DNA of 64,000 bases, taken from NCBI RefSeq assembly GCF_000426185.1, contig NZ_AUEW01000010.1:124001-188000 (forward strand), given 5' to 3'. Source of the DNA: Cellulomonas sp. URHD0024. Lineage in GTDB: Bacteria > Actinomycetota > Actinomycetes > Actinomycetales > Cellulomonadaceae. The position numbers were made by a program, and so were the translations under genes. Shown piece by piece: positions 1-8,755 of the stretch (its first letter is position 1; the number at the start of each line of letters is the position of its first letter). Below the pieces are notes generated by a model that saw only the letters and a program-made list of their open reading frames with translations, was not told where the DNA came from and ran no database searches.

Positions 1-732
1 CAGTCGCAGCCGCAGCTCTACCAGCTGGAGCGTGGGGGCCAGACCATCACCGTCGCGCACATCGCCGCGGCGTACGGGACGAACGGCATGCCGATCGCGG
101 CCGACAAGCCCTGGTCCGTGAACCTCATCGACGTGCCGGCCATGGCGGCCCAGGCGGCAGCGGCCCGGACAGCCGGCGCCGATCTCGTGATCGCGAGCGT
201 GCACTGCTGTGTGGAGTACCAGACCGCGCCGACGACCGAGCAGGTCGCGTTCGACCAGGCCCTCGCCGACACCGGCCAGTTCGACCTGCTCATCGGCCAC
301 CACGCCCACGTCCCCCAGCCCGTCGTGAAGCTCTCCGGCGGTCCGCGCGGCGAGGGCATGTGGGTGGCCTACGGCCTGGGCAACTTCCTCTCGAACCAGG
401 ACGATGCCTGCTGCGTCGAGAACACCGACTCGGGACTGCTGCTCACCGCGCACGTGTCCAGCCCGGGCGCGTTCCACGCCCGAGGCACCGTGGCGGGGCC
501 CGCGCGGGTCACCGGGGTGGAGTGGACGCCGATCACCGTCGACCGGCTCGGTGGGCACCAGGTGCATGCGCTCGTCGACATACCGACCGGGACGAGCTCA
601 CTGAGCCCGGCCGCCGTCGCCGACCGCCTGGCGCGGGTGACCGCGGCCGCCGGGGACCAGGCGCCGCAGCGGACCACCCCGACGGCTCCGACCGGTCCCG
701 CTCCGCTCGTCGTGCCGCGGACGGCCGGCTGA
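1..732 (+). CDS. CapA-family protein, C-terminal part (5' end outside window)
   Basis: The frame is open from the first base, so the gene starts upstream of the window; about 243 codons are visible. It resembles the C-terminal half of CapA (poly-gamma-glutamate capsule synthesis) proteins, which carry a calcineurin-like metallophosphoesterase fold. Visible family motifs are SVHCCVEY (family usual form is S-H-W-G-E-Y, so Trp-Gly is replaced by Cys-Cys), the metal-site segment IGHHAHVPQ, and YGLGNFLSNQ. The tail is Pro/Thr/Ala rich. Any signal peptide or membrane anchor would lie upstream of the window. The gene converges on the cyclic-di-GMP gene, with stop codons only one base apart and no terminator hairpin between them. 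The family call is good; the substrate is unknown, and many CapA homologues have nothing to do with capsule. Confidence 0.8.
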   Translation, partial: QSQPQLYQLERGGQTITVAHIAAAYGTNGMPIAADKPWSVNLIDVPAMAAQAAAARTAGADLVIASVHCCVEYQTAPTTEQVAFDQALADTGQFDLLIGHHAHVPQPVVKLSGGPRGEGMWVAYGLGNFLSNQDDACCVENTDSGLLLTAHVSSPGAFHARGTVAGPARVTGVEWTPITVDRLGGHQVHALVDIPTGTSSLSPAAVADRLARVTAAAGDQAPQRTTPTAPTGPAPLVVPRTAG

Positions 733-733
733 C

Positions 734-2917
734 TCAGGTCGAGACGTCCCCCGGCTGCGCGGGTCCGTACAGCCACCCCTGGCCGTACCGCCACCCGTTG
801 CGGTGCAGGAACTCGGCCTGCTCCTCGTGCTCGATACCCTCGGCGATCGTCACCATGGCCAGCTCGCGGGCGAGCGCCCCGAGCGCTCGGGCCACCTTGC
901 CGGCGGTCGGGTCCTCGGGGATCCCCGAGGTGAACGACATGTCGAGCTTCACCCCCGCGACCGGCAGGTCACGCAGGTACGACAGCGGTGAGACGCCGGT
1001 GCCGAAGTCGTCCAGCAGGACGGGAACGCCCGCCGCCGACAGCTGCGTCAGCTCGTGCCGGATCCGCGTCCCGGAGGCCACGAGCGAGGACTCCGTCAGC
1101 TCCACGACGACGCGTCCCGCGGTGAGGCGGTGCCGCGAGATCTCGCCCAGCAGCGTCGTCGCGAACTCGCCGTCGCCGAGCTGGTCGGCCGAGACGTTGA
1201 CGGAGACCCAGCGCGTCTTGTCGACGGTCGACGCCACGAACTCGACCACGCGCGTCGCGACGAACTGCCCGAGCGCGACGGCCATGCCGGCTTCCTGGAT
1301 GTGCGGCAGGAACGATCCGGGCAGCAGAAGCCCGCGGTACGGGTGCTGCCAGCGGACGAGCGCCTCGTAGCCGACCACCCGGGCGTCGGCGAGGTCGACG
1401 ATCGGCTGGTAGTGCACGACGAGCTGGTCCTCGGCGAGGGCGACGGCGAGCTCGCGCTGCAGGTCCGAGGCGGAGCCGGCGGTCATCGACGCCTCGAAGA
1501 CCTCGGTGCGGCTGCGCCCGGATGCCTTGGCCCGGTAGAGCGCGGCGTCGGCGGCGGCCAGCAGCGCGGGCGCTCCCCCGGCGGCCGTCTCCGGGTCCGC
1601 GAGCGCGATCCCGATGCTCGCGGCGACGGTCAGCCGTCGGCGGCCGACACGGACCGTCTCGCGCAGGCCCGCGTGAACCGCCTGAGCGACCTCGAACACC
1701 GCCTTCGGGCCGTCGACGTCCTGGACGACGACGACGAACTCGTCGCCGCCGAGACGCGCCACCGTGCCCCGGCGCGCGGTGGCCGCCCGCAGGACGCCCG
1801 CGACGTGCACGAGCACCTCGTCACCGGCCGCGTGCCCGTAGCGGTCGTTGATCTCCTTGAACCCGTCGAGGTCGCACGCCAGCACGGCCACCCGCTCGCC
1901 GACGCCCGGCTGCTCGAGCACCGACTGCAGGACCTCTTGCAGCAGCGTGCGGTTGGCCAGGCCGGTCAGCGGGTCGTGCATCGCGCGGTGCGTCAGCATC
2001 TCGGCCTGCAGCCGGGACTCGGTGGAGTCCCGGACCTGCACGACGAAGTGGTCCGGCTGCCCGCTCGGGGTGCGGACGAGCGCGGCGTCGAGCGCGACCC
2101 AGACGAGATGGCCGTCGGCCCGCTGGTACTTCTTCTCGAGCGAGAACCGGTGCTGGCCGCCGCCGAGCAGCCGGTCGACCTCGAGGCGCTCCGCGGGCCG
2201 GCTGTCGGGCGTGCTGAGGTCCTCCATGCGATACCCGCGCAGGGCGCCGACACTCGTGCCGAGCAGCTCCGCGAACGCCGCGTTCGCCTCGACGATCTCC
2301 CAGTCGAGGTCGACGAGGGCCATGCCGATCGGTGCGTTCTCCATGGCGACCCGGAACTGCATCTCGCTGCGCGTGAGCGCCGCCTCGACCTCGCGACGTC
2401 CGGTGACGTCGACGAGCGTCGTCAGCATGGCGTCGGCGTCCCCGTCGCCGGCGGGTACGAGCTGGCTGGAGACCTGGACCATGCGTGCCTGGCTCCCGTC
2501 CGTGCCGGGCAGCGCGATGCCGACGAGGACGTGCCCCTCGTCGCCACCCCCGCGCGCCGCGATCGTGCGGTGGCTGAGCACCGCGGCAGGGTTCATGGCC
2601 AGGCCTTGCTCGTTGAGCAGGACCAGCGGCAGGTCCGCGATGGTGCGGCCGACAGAGCTCTCGGCGTCGATGCCCAGGATCGCCGCCGCCCGCTCCGACA
2701 TGTCGAGCACCCGGCCCGTGAGGGACTGGACGAGCACGCCCTCCTTGGTCACCGACTGCAGCGCGTCGTAGCGGTGCCGCAGCTCGCGGCTGAGGGCGAG
2801 GAGCGCGTTGGCTCGTCGCACCTCGGCCCGCTGCTTGCCCAGCAGGACGAGGACGGACACGAGTGCGACCACGGCGACCATGGCGATCGCCAGGCTCACC
2901 ATCTGCACCGAGCTCAC
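734..2917 (-). CDS. Membrane-anchored PAS-PAS-GGDEF-EAL cyclic-di-GMP protein
   Basis: The 727-residue protein has one N-terminal membrane segment (about 7-27), two PAS-like regions (about 50-160 and 180-300), a GGDEF domain (about 310-470) and an EAL domain (about 485-720). The signature GGDEF is intact at 390-394, and the RxxD inhibitory site normally just before it is absent. The phosphodiesterase domain keeps E-A-L at 518-520, NVS near 574, ELTES near 607, DDFGTG at 636-641, AEGIE near 692 and GQG near 713, so both making and breaking cyclic-di-GMP look chemically possible. The GTG start overlaps the ftsK stop as GTGA, so translation is probably coupled to ftsK. Which activity dominates cannot be told from sequence; the PAS domains suggest a sensed cytosolic signal. 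Confidence 0.9.
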   Translation of the reverse strand: MSSVQMVSLAIAMVAVVALVSVLVLLGKQRAEVRRANALLALSRELRHRYDALQSVTKEGVLVQSLTGRVLDMSERAAAILGIDAESSVGRTIADLPLVLLNEQGLAMNPAAVLSHRTIAARGGGDEGHVLVGIALPGTDGSQARMVQVSSQLVPAGDGDADAMLTTLVDVTGRREVEAALTRSEMQFRVAMENAPIGMALVDLDWEIVEANAAFAELLGTSVGALRGYRMEDLSTPDSRPAERLEVDRLLGGGQHRFSLEKKYQRADGHLVWVALDAALVRTPSGQPDHFVVQVRDSTESRLQAEMLTHRAMHDPLTGLANRTLLQEVLQSVLEQPGVGERVAVLACDLDGFKEINDRYGHAAGDEVLVHVAGVLRAATARRGTVARLGGDEFVVVVQDVDGPKAVFEVAQAVHAGLRETVRVGRRRLTVAASIGIALADPETAAGGAPALLAAADAALYRAKASGRSRTEVFEASMTAGSASDLQRELAVALAEDQLVVHYQPIVDLADARVVGYEALVRWQHPYRGLLLPGSFLPHIQEAGMAVALGQFVATRVVEFVASTVDKTRWVSVNVSADQLGDGEFATTLLGEISRHRLTAGRVVVELTESSLVASGTRIRHELTQLSAAGVPVLLDDFGTGVSPLSYLRDLPVAGVKLDMSFTSGIPEDPTAGKVARALGALARELAMVTIAEGIEHEEQAEFLHRNGWRYGQGWLYGPAQPGDVST

Positions 2918-5634
2918 CGGCGGCTGCCGGACCAGGGCCCGGCGTCCTCCTCCTCGGCACCGTCGAAGTAGTCGGTCGCGACCGGAGGTTCACCGGGCAG
3001 GGCACCGTCCGGTCCCGTCGCGTACGGGTCGTCGTCCTCGACAGGTGCACCGCGCAGCATCGCCAGGGTCCCCGCGAGGTCGTCCGGCTGGACCAGCACC
3101 TCGCGTGCCTTGGACCCTTCGGACGGTCCGACGATCTCGCGCGACTCGAGCAGGTCCATGAGCCGACCGGCCTTGGCGAACCCGACGCGCAGCTTGCGCT
3201 GGAGCATCGACGTCGACCCGAACTGCGTGGTCACGACGAGCTCCGCGGCCTGCAGCAGCAGGTCCAGGTCGTCGCCGATGTCGTCGTCCACCTGCTTCTT
3301 GGGCGCGACGGCGGCGATGTCCTGGCGGTAGACCGGCTTGAGCTGCTTCTTGACGTGCTCGACGACCGCGTGGATCTCCGACTCGGACACCCACGCACCC
3401 TGCGTGCGCATCGGCTTGGCGGCTCCCATCGGCAGGAACAGTGCGTCACCCTGTCCGATGAGCTTCTCGGCGCCCGGCTGGTCGAGCACGACCCGCGAGT
3501 CGGTCAGTGAGCTCGTCGCGAAGGCCAGGCGGGACGGCACGTTGGCCTTGATCAGACCCGTCACGACGTCGACCGACGGCCGCTGGGTGGCGAGGACGAG
3601 GTGGATGCCTGCCGCGCGGGCCAGCTGGGTGATGCGCTGGATGGAGGCCTCGACGTCGCGCGGCGCCACCATCATGAGGTCCGCCAGCTCGTCGACGACG
3701 ACCAGCAGGTACGGGTACGTGGCGATCTTGCGCTCGGAGCCGGGCAGCGGCTTGACCTTGCCCAGTCGCACGGCCGCGTTGAAGTCGTCGATGTGCTTGA
3801 ACCCGAAGTTCGCCAGGTCGTCGTACCGCGCCTCCATCTCACGCACCACCCACTCGAGGGCCTCGGCGGCCTTCTTGGGGTTGGTGATGATCGGCGTGAT
3901 GAGGTGCGGGATGCCCTCGTAGACCGTGAGCTCGACGCGTTTCGGGTCGACGAGCACCATCCGCACCTCGTCGGGCGTCGCTCGCATGAGGATCGAGACG
4001 ATCATCGAGTTCACGAAGCTGGACTTGCCCGCGCCGGTGGCGCCGGCGACGAGCAGGTGGGGCATCTTGGCCAGGTTGGCCGTGACGTAGCCGCCCTCGA
4101 CGTCCTTGCCGACGCCGATGACCATCGGGTGCTCGGTGCGCTTGGCGGCGCTGGAGCGCAGCACGTCGCCGAGCGAGACCGTCTCGCGGTCCGTGTTCGG
4201 GATCTCGATGCCGATCGCCGACTTGCCGGGGATGGGCGACAGGATCCGCACGTCCGCGCTGGCGACCGCGTACGCGATGTTCTTGCTCAGTGCGGTGACC
4301 CGCTCGACCTTGACGGCCTGCCCGAGCTCGACCTCGTACCGGGTCACCGTCGGGCCACGCGTGAAGCCCGTGACCTTGGCGTCGATCTCGAAGGAGTCGA
4401 GCACGGTCGTCAGCGACTCGACGACGCGGTCGTTGGCAGCCGAGCGGACCTTGTGCGGTGCGCCCTTGGTGAGCGTCTCGTCCGACGGCAGCGTGTAGAG
4501 CACGTCGCCCTCGAGCATCGGCTGCTCGCCGCGCGGCACGGGGGTCGTCTCGGGGGCCGTGATCGGCTTCTTGGCGACGCGCGTGATCGGCTCGGTGTCC
4601 GGCGCTGCCTCGCGCTGCCGGGCGGCCTCCGCCTCGGCCTCGGCTGCCGCCGCGACGATCGCCGCGCGAGCGAAGGCCTCGTCGCCGTCGTACTCGTCCA
4701 GACGGGTCTCGTCGGCTTCGTCGACGGTCTCGGCACGCTTGCGACGACCGAGCAGGCTGGACCTCCTGAGCTTCTTCGGGGCGACCTCGGGCTCGTCGAG
4801 CGCGGTGTGGCCCGCGTTGATGACGAGGGGCTCGTCGTCGTCCTCGTCGTCCTGCGGCTCCTCGTCGCGGTGGTTGCCGGTGAGTCGGTCGTAGACGCCG
4901 CGTAGCCGCGGGATCACCTGGTGCACGGGCGTCTTGGTGACCACCAGCATGCCGAAGAACGCGAGCAGGACGAGCAGAGCGACGGCCACGCCAGGGGTGA
5001 GCAGGGTGGCCAGCGGCGTGCCGACCATCAGCCCGAGGATGCCGCCGGCGGAGCGCAGCGCCTCGAAGTCGTCGGTGCCGGGCAGGCCGGCGGAGATCTG
5101 CAGCAGCCCACAGACGGCGAGTGCGATAGCAGCGAGCCCGATGCCGATGCGGCCGTTGGCCTCGGTGCGGTCCGGGTGCCGCATCAGCCGGATCGCCAGA
5201 CCCAGCAGGACGAGCGGTACGGCGACGCCCACCTTGCCGAACGTTCCGGCGACGATGCTGTGCACGACGGTTCCGGCCGTGCCGGACAGCGCCCACCACT
5301 CCCGGGCGGCGATCACGATCGCCAGGCCGAGCAGGGTGAACGCGACGCCGTCGCGACGGTGGGCAGGATCGAGGTCACGGGCTCCGCGACCGACGCGGCG
5401 GGCCGTGCCCCCGACGAGGTGCGCGCCGCCCATCCAGACCGCCTTGACCATCCGGATGGGCAGTGCTTGCTTGGGCGGCGGCGGTGGGCTCTTGCGAGGG
5501 GAGGGTCGACCGGTTCCGCCCCCACCGGCCCTGGCCGTCGCGGAGGAGCCCGTGCGCGGAGCGCCCGTACCCGGGGCGCGCGACGACGCCGACGCACCGG
5601 AACGGGCGCCTGAGGTGGACGTACGAGTCGCCAT
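2914..5634 (-). CDS. ftsK: DNA translocase FtsK/SpoIIIE
   Basis: This 906-residue protein is a septum-localised ATPase that pumps chromosomal DNA during division and guides dimer resolution at dif. It has a basic, Pro-rich N-terminus, four or so membrane helices (about 95-235), an acidic linker, then the motor with Walker [10 protein letters not shown] (about 529-537) and Walker [12 protein letters not shown] (about 644-654). A C-terminal winged-helix gamma domain (about 790-850) reads KOPS-type sequences. The frame stays open 543 bases further upstream, but that part runs antisense-like across the neighbouring membrane gene, and the protein similarity begins at ATG 5634. That ATG is preceded at 7 bases by TAGTTT, a good -10 element, so the mRNA may be leaderless. 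The downstream cyclic-di-GMP gene overlaps by 4 bases. Confidence 0.96.
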   Translation of the reverse strand: MATRTSTSGARSGASASSRAPGTGAPRTGSSATARAGGGGTGRPSPRKSPPPPPKQALPIRMVKAVWMGGAHLVGGTARRVGRGARDLDPAHRRDGVAFTLLGLAIVIAAREWWALSGTAGTVVHSIVAGTFGKVGVAVPLVLLGLAIRLMRHPDRTEANGRIGIGLAAIALAVCGLLQISAGLPGTDDFEALRSAGGILGLMVGTPLATLLTPGVAVALLVLLAFFGMLVVTKTPVHQVIPRLRGVYDRLTGNHRDEEPQDDEDDDEPLVINAGHTALDEPEVAPKKLRRSSLLGRRKRAETVDEADETRLDEYDGDEAFARAAIVAAAAEAEAEAARQREAAPDTEPITRVAKKPITAPETTPVPRGEQPMLEGDVLYTLPSDETLTKGAPHKVRSAANDRVVESLTTVLDSFEIDAKVTGFTRGPTVTRYEVELGQAVKVERVTALSKNIAYAVASADVRILSPIPGKSAIGIEIPNTDRETVSLGDVLRSSAAKRTEHPMVIGVGKDVEGGYVTANLAKMPHLLVAGATGAGKSSFVNSMIVSILMRATPDEVRMVLVDPKRVELTVYEGIPHLITPIITNPKKAAEALEWVVREMEARYDDLANFGFKHIDDFNAAVRLGKVKPLPGSERKIATYPYLLVVVDELADLMMVAPRDVEASIQRITQLARAAGIHLVLATQRPSVDVVTGLIKANVPSRLAFATSSLTDSRVVLDQPGAEKLIGQGDALFLPMGAAKPMRTQGAWVSESEIHAVVEHVKKQLKPVYRQDIAAVAPKKQVDDDIGDDLDLLLQAAELVVTTQFGSTSMLQRKLRVGFAKAGRLMDLLESREIVGPSEGSKAREVLVQPDDLAGTLAMLRGAPVEDDDPYATGPDGALPGEPPVATDYFDGAEEEDAGPWSGSRR

Positions 5635-5641
5635 GGTCCTC

Positions 5642-5647
5642 AAACTA
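5642..5647 (-). promoter_or_regulatory. Putative -10 element of ftsK (leaderless start)
   Basis: On the minus strand the hexamer TAGTTT ends 7 bases before the ftsK ATG at 5634. This fits the actinobacterial TANNNT -10 box and places transcription initiation at or next to the start codon. No convincing -35 box is needed or seen. Confidence 0.4.
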
Positions 5648-5708
5648 GCCGGGGCGGACCACGAGACGGCAGTGCTCGGGTGCGTGTCGGGCCTCGATCC
5701 GGCCCCGA

Positions 5709-6119
5709 TCACCCCTGCAGCAGGCCGACGCCCAGCGCGACGACGCCCGCGGCGAGCATGAGCGCGCCGGCTCCGAGCAGGTACACGGACCGGTTCGGCT
5801 TGTCGCGAGCACGCCCCACGGCCGAGAAGAAGAACCCTGCGGGCATCAGGATCGCAGCGACCAGCACCCCGGTCTGCGCCAGCCAGCGCCAGAAGCCCGT
5901 GAGCGTCGTCGCCTCCCCCAGGAGCAGGCAGACCAGACCGAGCGTGACCAGCACTCCCGCGTGCGCGTGCCCGGCGCGGTAGAAGCTCCGCTGGAACTCG
6001 GTCGCGGGCTCGCGGCCCGACTGGACCCGCAGCAGGAACGCACCGCCGGCCTCGATGGCGACCACCGTCAGGGCAACGATCCCGGCGGTCGTCCGGGCGG
6101 CGTCGCTGAGCTCGATCAT
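5709..6119 (-). CDS. Small four-helix membrane protein
   Basis: The 136-residue protein has four hydrophobic segments (about 10-30, 52-70, 80-100 and 113-134) with a basic loop ([10 protein letters not shown]) before the last one. His51 and His53 sit at the start of helix 2 (AGHAHAG). The ATG at 6119 has a strong ribosome site (GGAGG, 5-base spacing). It is transcribed divergently from a tetR gene, and a 36-bp palindrome lies between the two, so it is the likely regulated target of that repressor. I do not recognise a characterised family. A small transport or stress-related membrane protein is only a guess from the arrangement. Confidence 0.75.
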   Translation of the reverse strand: MIELSDAARTTAGIVALTVVAIEAGGAFLLRVQSGREPATEFQRSFYRAGHAHAGVLVTLGLVCLLLGEATTLTGFWRWLAQTGVLVAAILMPAGFFFSAVGRARDKPNRSVYLLGAGALMLAAGVVALGVGLLQG

Positions 6120-6132
6120 GGCGTCCTCCAGA

Positions 6133-6168
6133 GTTTGTGAACACTGTTATAGAACACTGTTCGCAAAC
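6133..6168. promoter_or_regulatory. 36-bp inverted-repeat operator between membrane gene and tetR
   Basis: The two 18-base arms match at 15 of 18 positions; each arm reads GTTTGNGAACANTGTT. The palindrome is centred between the divergent genes at 6119 and 6195. Size, symmetry and position are those of a TetR-family operator, probably binding the regulator encoded at 6195. Confidence 0.75.
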
Positions 6169-6181
6169 CATCGTCAACGCT

Positions 6182-6187
6182 TAGACT
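6182..6187 (+). promoter_or_regulatory. Putative -10 element of tetR (leaderless start)
   Basis: TAGACT lies 7 bases before the ATG at 6195, and no Shine-Dalgarno sequence is present, so transcription probably begins at the start codon. The operator at 6133-6168 would cover the -35 area. Confidence 0.4.
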
Positions 6188-6194
6188 CGCCGCC

Positions 6195-6794
6195 ATGGCC
6201 CGGCCCCGCGTCCACGACGACGCCCTACGACTCCGCCTTCTCGACGAGGCGTCGGCGATCGTGTCGGCCTCGGGCGCCGACGCCCTGACCGTCCGAGACC
6301 TCGCGCGCCGGGCCGGCACGTCGTCCTCCGCGGTGTACTCGCTCTTCGGGAGCCGCGAGGACCTCGTGCGCGCGGTCGGCGACGAGGCGTTCGCCCGGTT
6401 CGCCGCACGCCTCGCCGCCGTCCCGCGGACGCAGGACCCCGCCGCGGACCTCCTCGGCCTGGGCCTCGCCTACCGGGAGCATGCGCTCCGGTACCCGAAC
6501 TTCTACCGCGTGATGTTCAGCGCGGCGGGCGCCGGCGCCCGGGACGGGACACGCGGACCCGCGACGCAGAACGAGACGTTCCTGGTGCTCCGTGAGGCCG
6601 TGACCGCGCTCGTCGGCCGCGCGGTGGACGCCGAGCCCGCGGCGGTGGGTCTGTGGGCGCTCGTGCACGGACTCGTCGAGCTGGAGCTCGACGGGCTCCT
6701 GCCGGGCGACCAACCGGCCGCACGCTTCACGACGCTCCTGCGCGCGGCGGGCCCGGGCATCGTGTCGGTCGGTGGTGGCACCGTGGAGGCATGA
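6195..6794 (+). CDS. TetR/AcrR-family transcriptional regulator (WHG-type)
   Basis: The 199-residue protein has an N-terminal three-helix DNA-binding domain (about 10-55) containing LTVRDLARRAG and SSSAVYSLFGSREDLV. The C-terminal part, with HALRYPNFYRVMFS followed by WALVHGLVELELDG, resembles the WHG-domain subgroup of TetR regulators. It should act as a ligand-responsive dimeric repressor. The palindrome just upstream is the natural operator for autoregulation and for control of the divergent membrane gene. Its TGA overlaps the ATG of the downstream AlkZ-like gene as ATGA, so the two are translated from one message. The ligand is unknown. Confidence 0.9.
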   Translation: MARPRVHDDALRLRLLDEASAIVSASGADALTVRDLARRAGTSSSAVYSLFGSREDLVRAVGDEAFARFAARLAAVPRTQDPAADLLGLGLAYREHALRYPNFYRVMFSAAGAGARDGTRGPATQNETFLVLREAVTALVGRAVDAEPAAVGLWALVHGLVELELDGLLPGDQPAARFTTLLRAAGPGIVSVGGGTVEA

Positions 6795-7906
6795 AGGTCA
6801 CCGCTGCGGGCGTCCGGCGCTATCGCGTGCACGCGCAACAGCTGGACCGCGCCACCCGGCCGGACCGGGCACCTGGGGATGCCGACGTGCTCGACCTCGG
6901 GGTGCAGGACACGGGGCCTGACGGCGCACTCTGGGCACTGGCCGTGCGAGGGGTGCCCGTCACGGCCGCGCACTGGCCGCACGAGATCGCGCTCGCCTGG
7001 ACCCTGCGCGGGGCGCCGCACGCGTACCGTCGCGCGGACCTGCGGGACGTCGAACGCACGCTCCGTCCGTACTCGGAGGTCGACGCCGCCAAGCGCGTGC
7101 TCAACGCGGCCCGCCCGTTGAAGGCCGCCGGGATCCCCGTCACCGAGGCGCTCGCCACCACCGCGCGGACCATGCGAGAGGTCGTGACCGAGCCGCTCGC
7201 CAAGGGCGAGCTGTCCACCCGCATGACGGCCCGGATGCCCGAGCCGTACCTGCGGTGGTGCGAGGCCTGCCAGGCGACGCACATGTACGAGATGCCGTTC
7301 CGGCTGGCGGCCCTGCACGCGGGCCTCGAGCTCGGACCGGGGACCGCTCCCCCGGTCGTCCGTCGCATCCCCGGGTGGCCCTCCGCGCAGGTCGGAGCGC
7401 TCGCCCGGTCCGAGAAGGACGACGGCCGGCTGGACCCGATCCGCGGCCTGCTGCGCCTCCTCGGACCTGTGACGGCCAAGCAGGTGGCCGCGTACCTCGA
7501 CGCTCCCGTGAAGGACGTCCTGGCGCGATGGCCGTCCGACGCCGTCACCGTGCAGGTCGACGGTGCGGACGCGGACCTGCTGGAGGGCGACCTCGACGCG
7601 TTGCACGATGCGGCCGACACGGACGTCGTGCGACTGCTCGGTGCCTACGACCTGTACCTGCAGGGCGGCGATCGTCGGCTGGTCGTGCCCGACACCGCGC
7701 GGCACCCGTCCCTGTGGCAGTCGCTCGGACGGCCCGGCGCCGTGCTCGCCGGCGGCGAGATCGTCGGCACCTGGCGCCCGAGGGCCCGGGGGAAGTCGCT
7801 CGGGATCGAGCTCGACGAGTGGCTCCCCTGGGACGCCGCCACCCGCGACGCAGTCGAGACGGAGCACGGGCGGTTGGCCGCGTTCCGGGGACTGGAACCG
7901 GTCTAG
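6791..7906 (+). CDS. Winged-helix protein of the AlkZ-like DNA glycosylase superfamily
   Basis: The 371-residue protein matches the HTH_42 superfamily, whose studied members (AlkZ, AlkX/YcaQ) are DNA glycosylases that remove bulky or crosslinked bases. Family-like parts are the N-terminal VHAQQLDR, the conserved mid-region around MTARMPEPYLRW, and the C-terminal LYLQGGDRRLVVPD followed by AGGEIVGTWRPR. Characterised enzymes have a QxQ or QxD catalytic motif; the equivalent place here appears to be Gln39-Asp-Thr41, so activity is uncertain. The start ATG overlaps the tetR stop (ATGA), so it is co-expressed with that regulator. The stop codon is interleaved with that of the convergent hydrolase gene. 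A non-catalytic DNA-binding role is the main alternative. Confidence 0.75.
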   Translation: MKVTAAGVRRYRVHAQQLDRATRPDRAPGDADVLDLGVQDTGPDGALWALAVRGVPVTAAHWPHEIALAWTLRGAPHAYRRADLRDVERTLRPYSEVDAAKRVLNAARPLKAAGIPVTEALATTARTMREVVTEPLAKGELSTRMTARMPEPYLRWCEACQATHMYEMPFRLAALHAGLELGPGTAPPVVRRIPGWPSAQVGALARSEKDDGRLDPIRGLLRLLGPVTAKQVAAYLDAPVKDVLARWPSDAVTVQVDGADADLLEGDLDALHDAADTDVVRLLGAYDLYLQGGDRRLVVPDTARHPSLWQSLGRPGAVLAGGEIVGTWRPRARGKSLGIELDEWLPWDAATRDAVETEHGRLAAFRGLEPV

Positions 7907-8685
7907 GCCCCGACCGGCAGGGCCGTCGAGACCTCGGTCGGCACGCCGCGCTGGAGCACGAGCAGCCGCTCGGAGCGGCCGCCGTCGGCCAGTCGCTCCT
8001 CGAGCACGCTCAGGGGTTCGACGAAGTGCGCCCAGTCGGTGTGGTGGACCGGGATCACGCGGGCCGGCGCCAGCAGGTCGACAGCGGCCGAGGCGAGCAG
8101 GGCGTCGAGCGTGACGGGCTCCGACCCGAACCGGCCGACGTTCGCACCGCCGACGAACAGGACCGCGAGGTCGACCGCGGGGAACCGTCGGGCGACGGCC
8201 GCGACCACGTCGAGCGAGGCGTTGTCCCCCGAGACGTACACGGTCGGGTTGCCCGGCGCCTCCAGCACGAAGCCCGTCACGACACCGCTGAGCGGCTCGG
8301 CACCCTCGGGTCCGTGCCGCGCCGGCACCGCGGTGACCGTCACGTCTCCCGCGTCGGTGGACTCCCAGGGCCGCAGACCCACGACGCCCGGGATGCGCTC
8401 CGCAGCGTCGGGCGTGGACAGGACCAGCCGCACGTCGGCCAGGAGCGTGCGGCCCGCGTCGTCGAGGTTGTCGGCGTGCTGGTCGTGCGAGAGCAGGACG
8501 ACGTCGACCGGGCCCAGGTCGTCGAGCGCGATCGCTGGGCCGACGAGCTTCGTGAGCGTCACGCCGCCCCTCGGTCCGAAAGCACCGGGCCGGTCGAACG
8601 TCGGGTCGGTCAGGAACGTGAGACCGGCGTAGGTGAGTCGCAGGGTGGGTCCGCCGACGAGCGTGGCGGTGATCGGTGAGGTCAT
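7903..8685 (-). CDS. MBL-fold metal-dependent hydrolase (UlaG-like)
   Basis: The 260-residue protein begins TATLVGGPTLRLTYAGL, typical of UlaG-type metallo-beta-lactamase-fold hydrolases. It carries the metal motif SHDQHADNLD (H-x-x-H-x-D), a second histidine at PARHGPEG, GDN in YVSGDNAS, and PVHHTDW near the C-terminus. The frame runs on upstream, but similarity starts at ATG 8685, and the extension would cover the promoter of the divergent GlxA-like gene. It is a soluble enzyme; members act on lactones, phosphodiesters or acyl substrates, so the reaction is not assigned. It is divergent from the AraC-type regulator at 8756, which may control it. Confidence 0.85.
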   Translation of the reverse strand: MTSPITATLVGGPTLRLTYAGLTFLTDPTFDRPGAFGPRGGVTLTKLVGPAIALDDLGPVDVVLLSHDQHADNLDDAGRTLLADVRLVLSTPDAAERIPGVVGLRPWESTDAGDVTVTAVPARHGPEGAEPLSGVVTGFVLEAPGNPTVYVSGDNASLDVVAAVARRFPAVDLAVLFVGGANVGRFGSEPVTLDALLASAAVDLLAPARVIPVHHTDWAHFVEPLSVLEERLADGGRSERLLVLQRGVPTEVSTALPVGA

Positions 8686-8743
8686 GCCCCCAGAGTCGTC
8701 GGGCCGATCACGGAGAACCAGTGGCCCAGAAGCCACCATTCGA

Positions 8744-8749
8744 TAACAT
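8744..8749 (+). promoter_or_regulatory. Putative -10 element of the GlxA-like regulator
   Basis: TAACAT ends 6 bases before the ATG at 8756, and there is no Shine-Dalgarno sequence. This is the usual layout of a leaderless actinobacterial message. Confidence 0.4.
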
Positions 8750-8755
8750 CGGGCC

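Noticed and set aside
1055..2971. A 638-codon open frame on the plus strand opposite the GGDEF-EAL gene
   Set aside because: Arg/Asp/Val-rich mirror frame without motifs; the minus-strand gene shows intact PAS, GGDEF and EAL domains.
5635..6177. N-terminal extension of FtsK by 181 codons
   Set aside because: It crosses the small membrane gene and the tetR operator, and its composition is Arg-rich non-protein-like; homology starts at 5634.
7903..7906. Interleaved stop codons of the AlkZ-like and MBL genes
   Set aside because: Seen and real, but tail-to-tail stop overlaps are common in dense genomes and need no special explanation.
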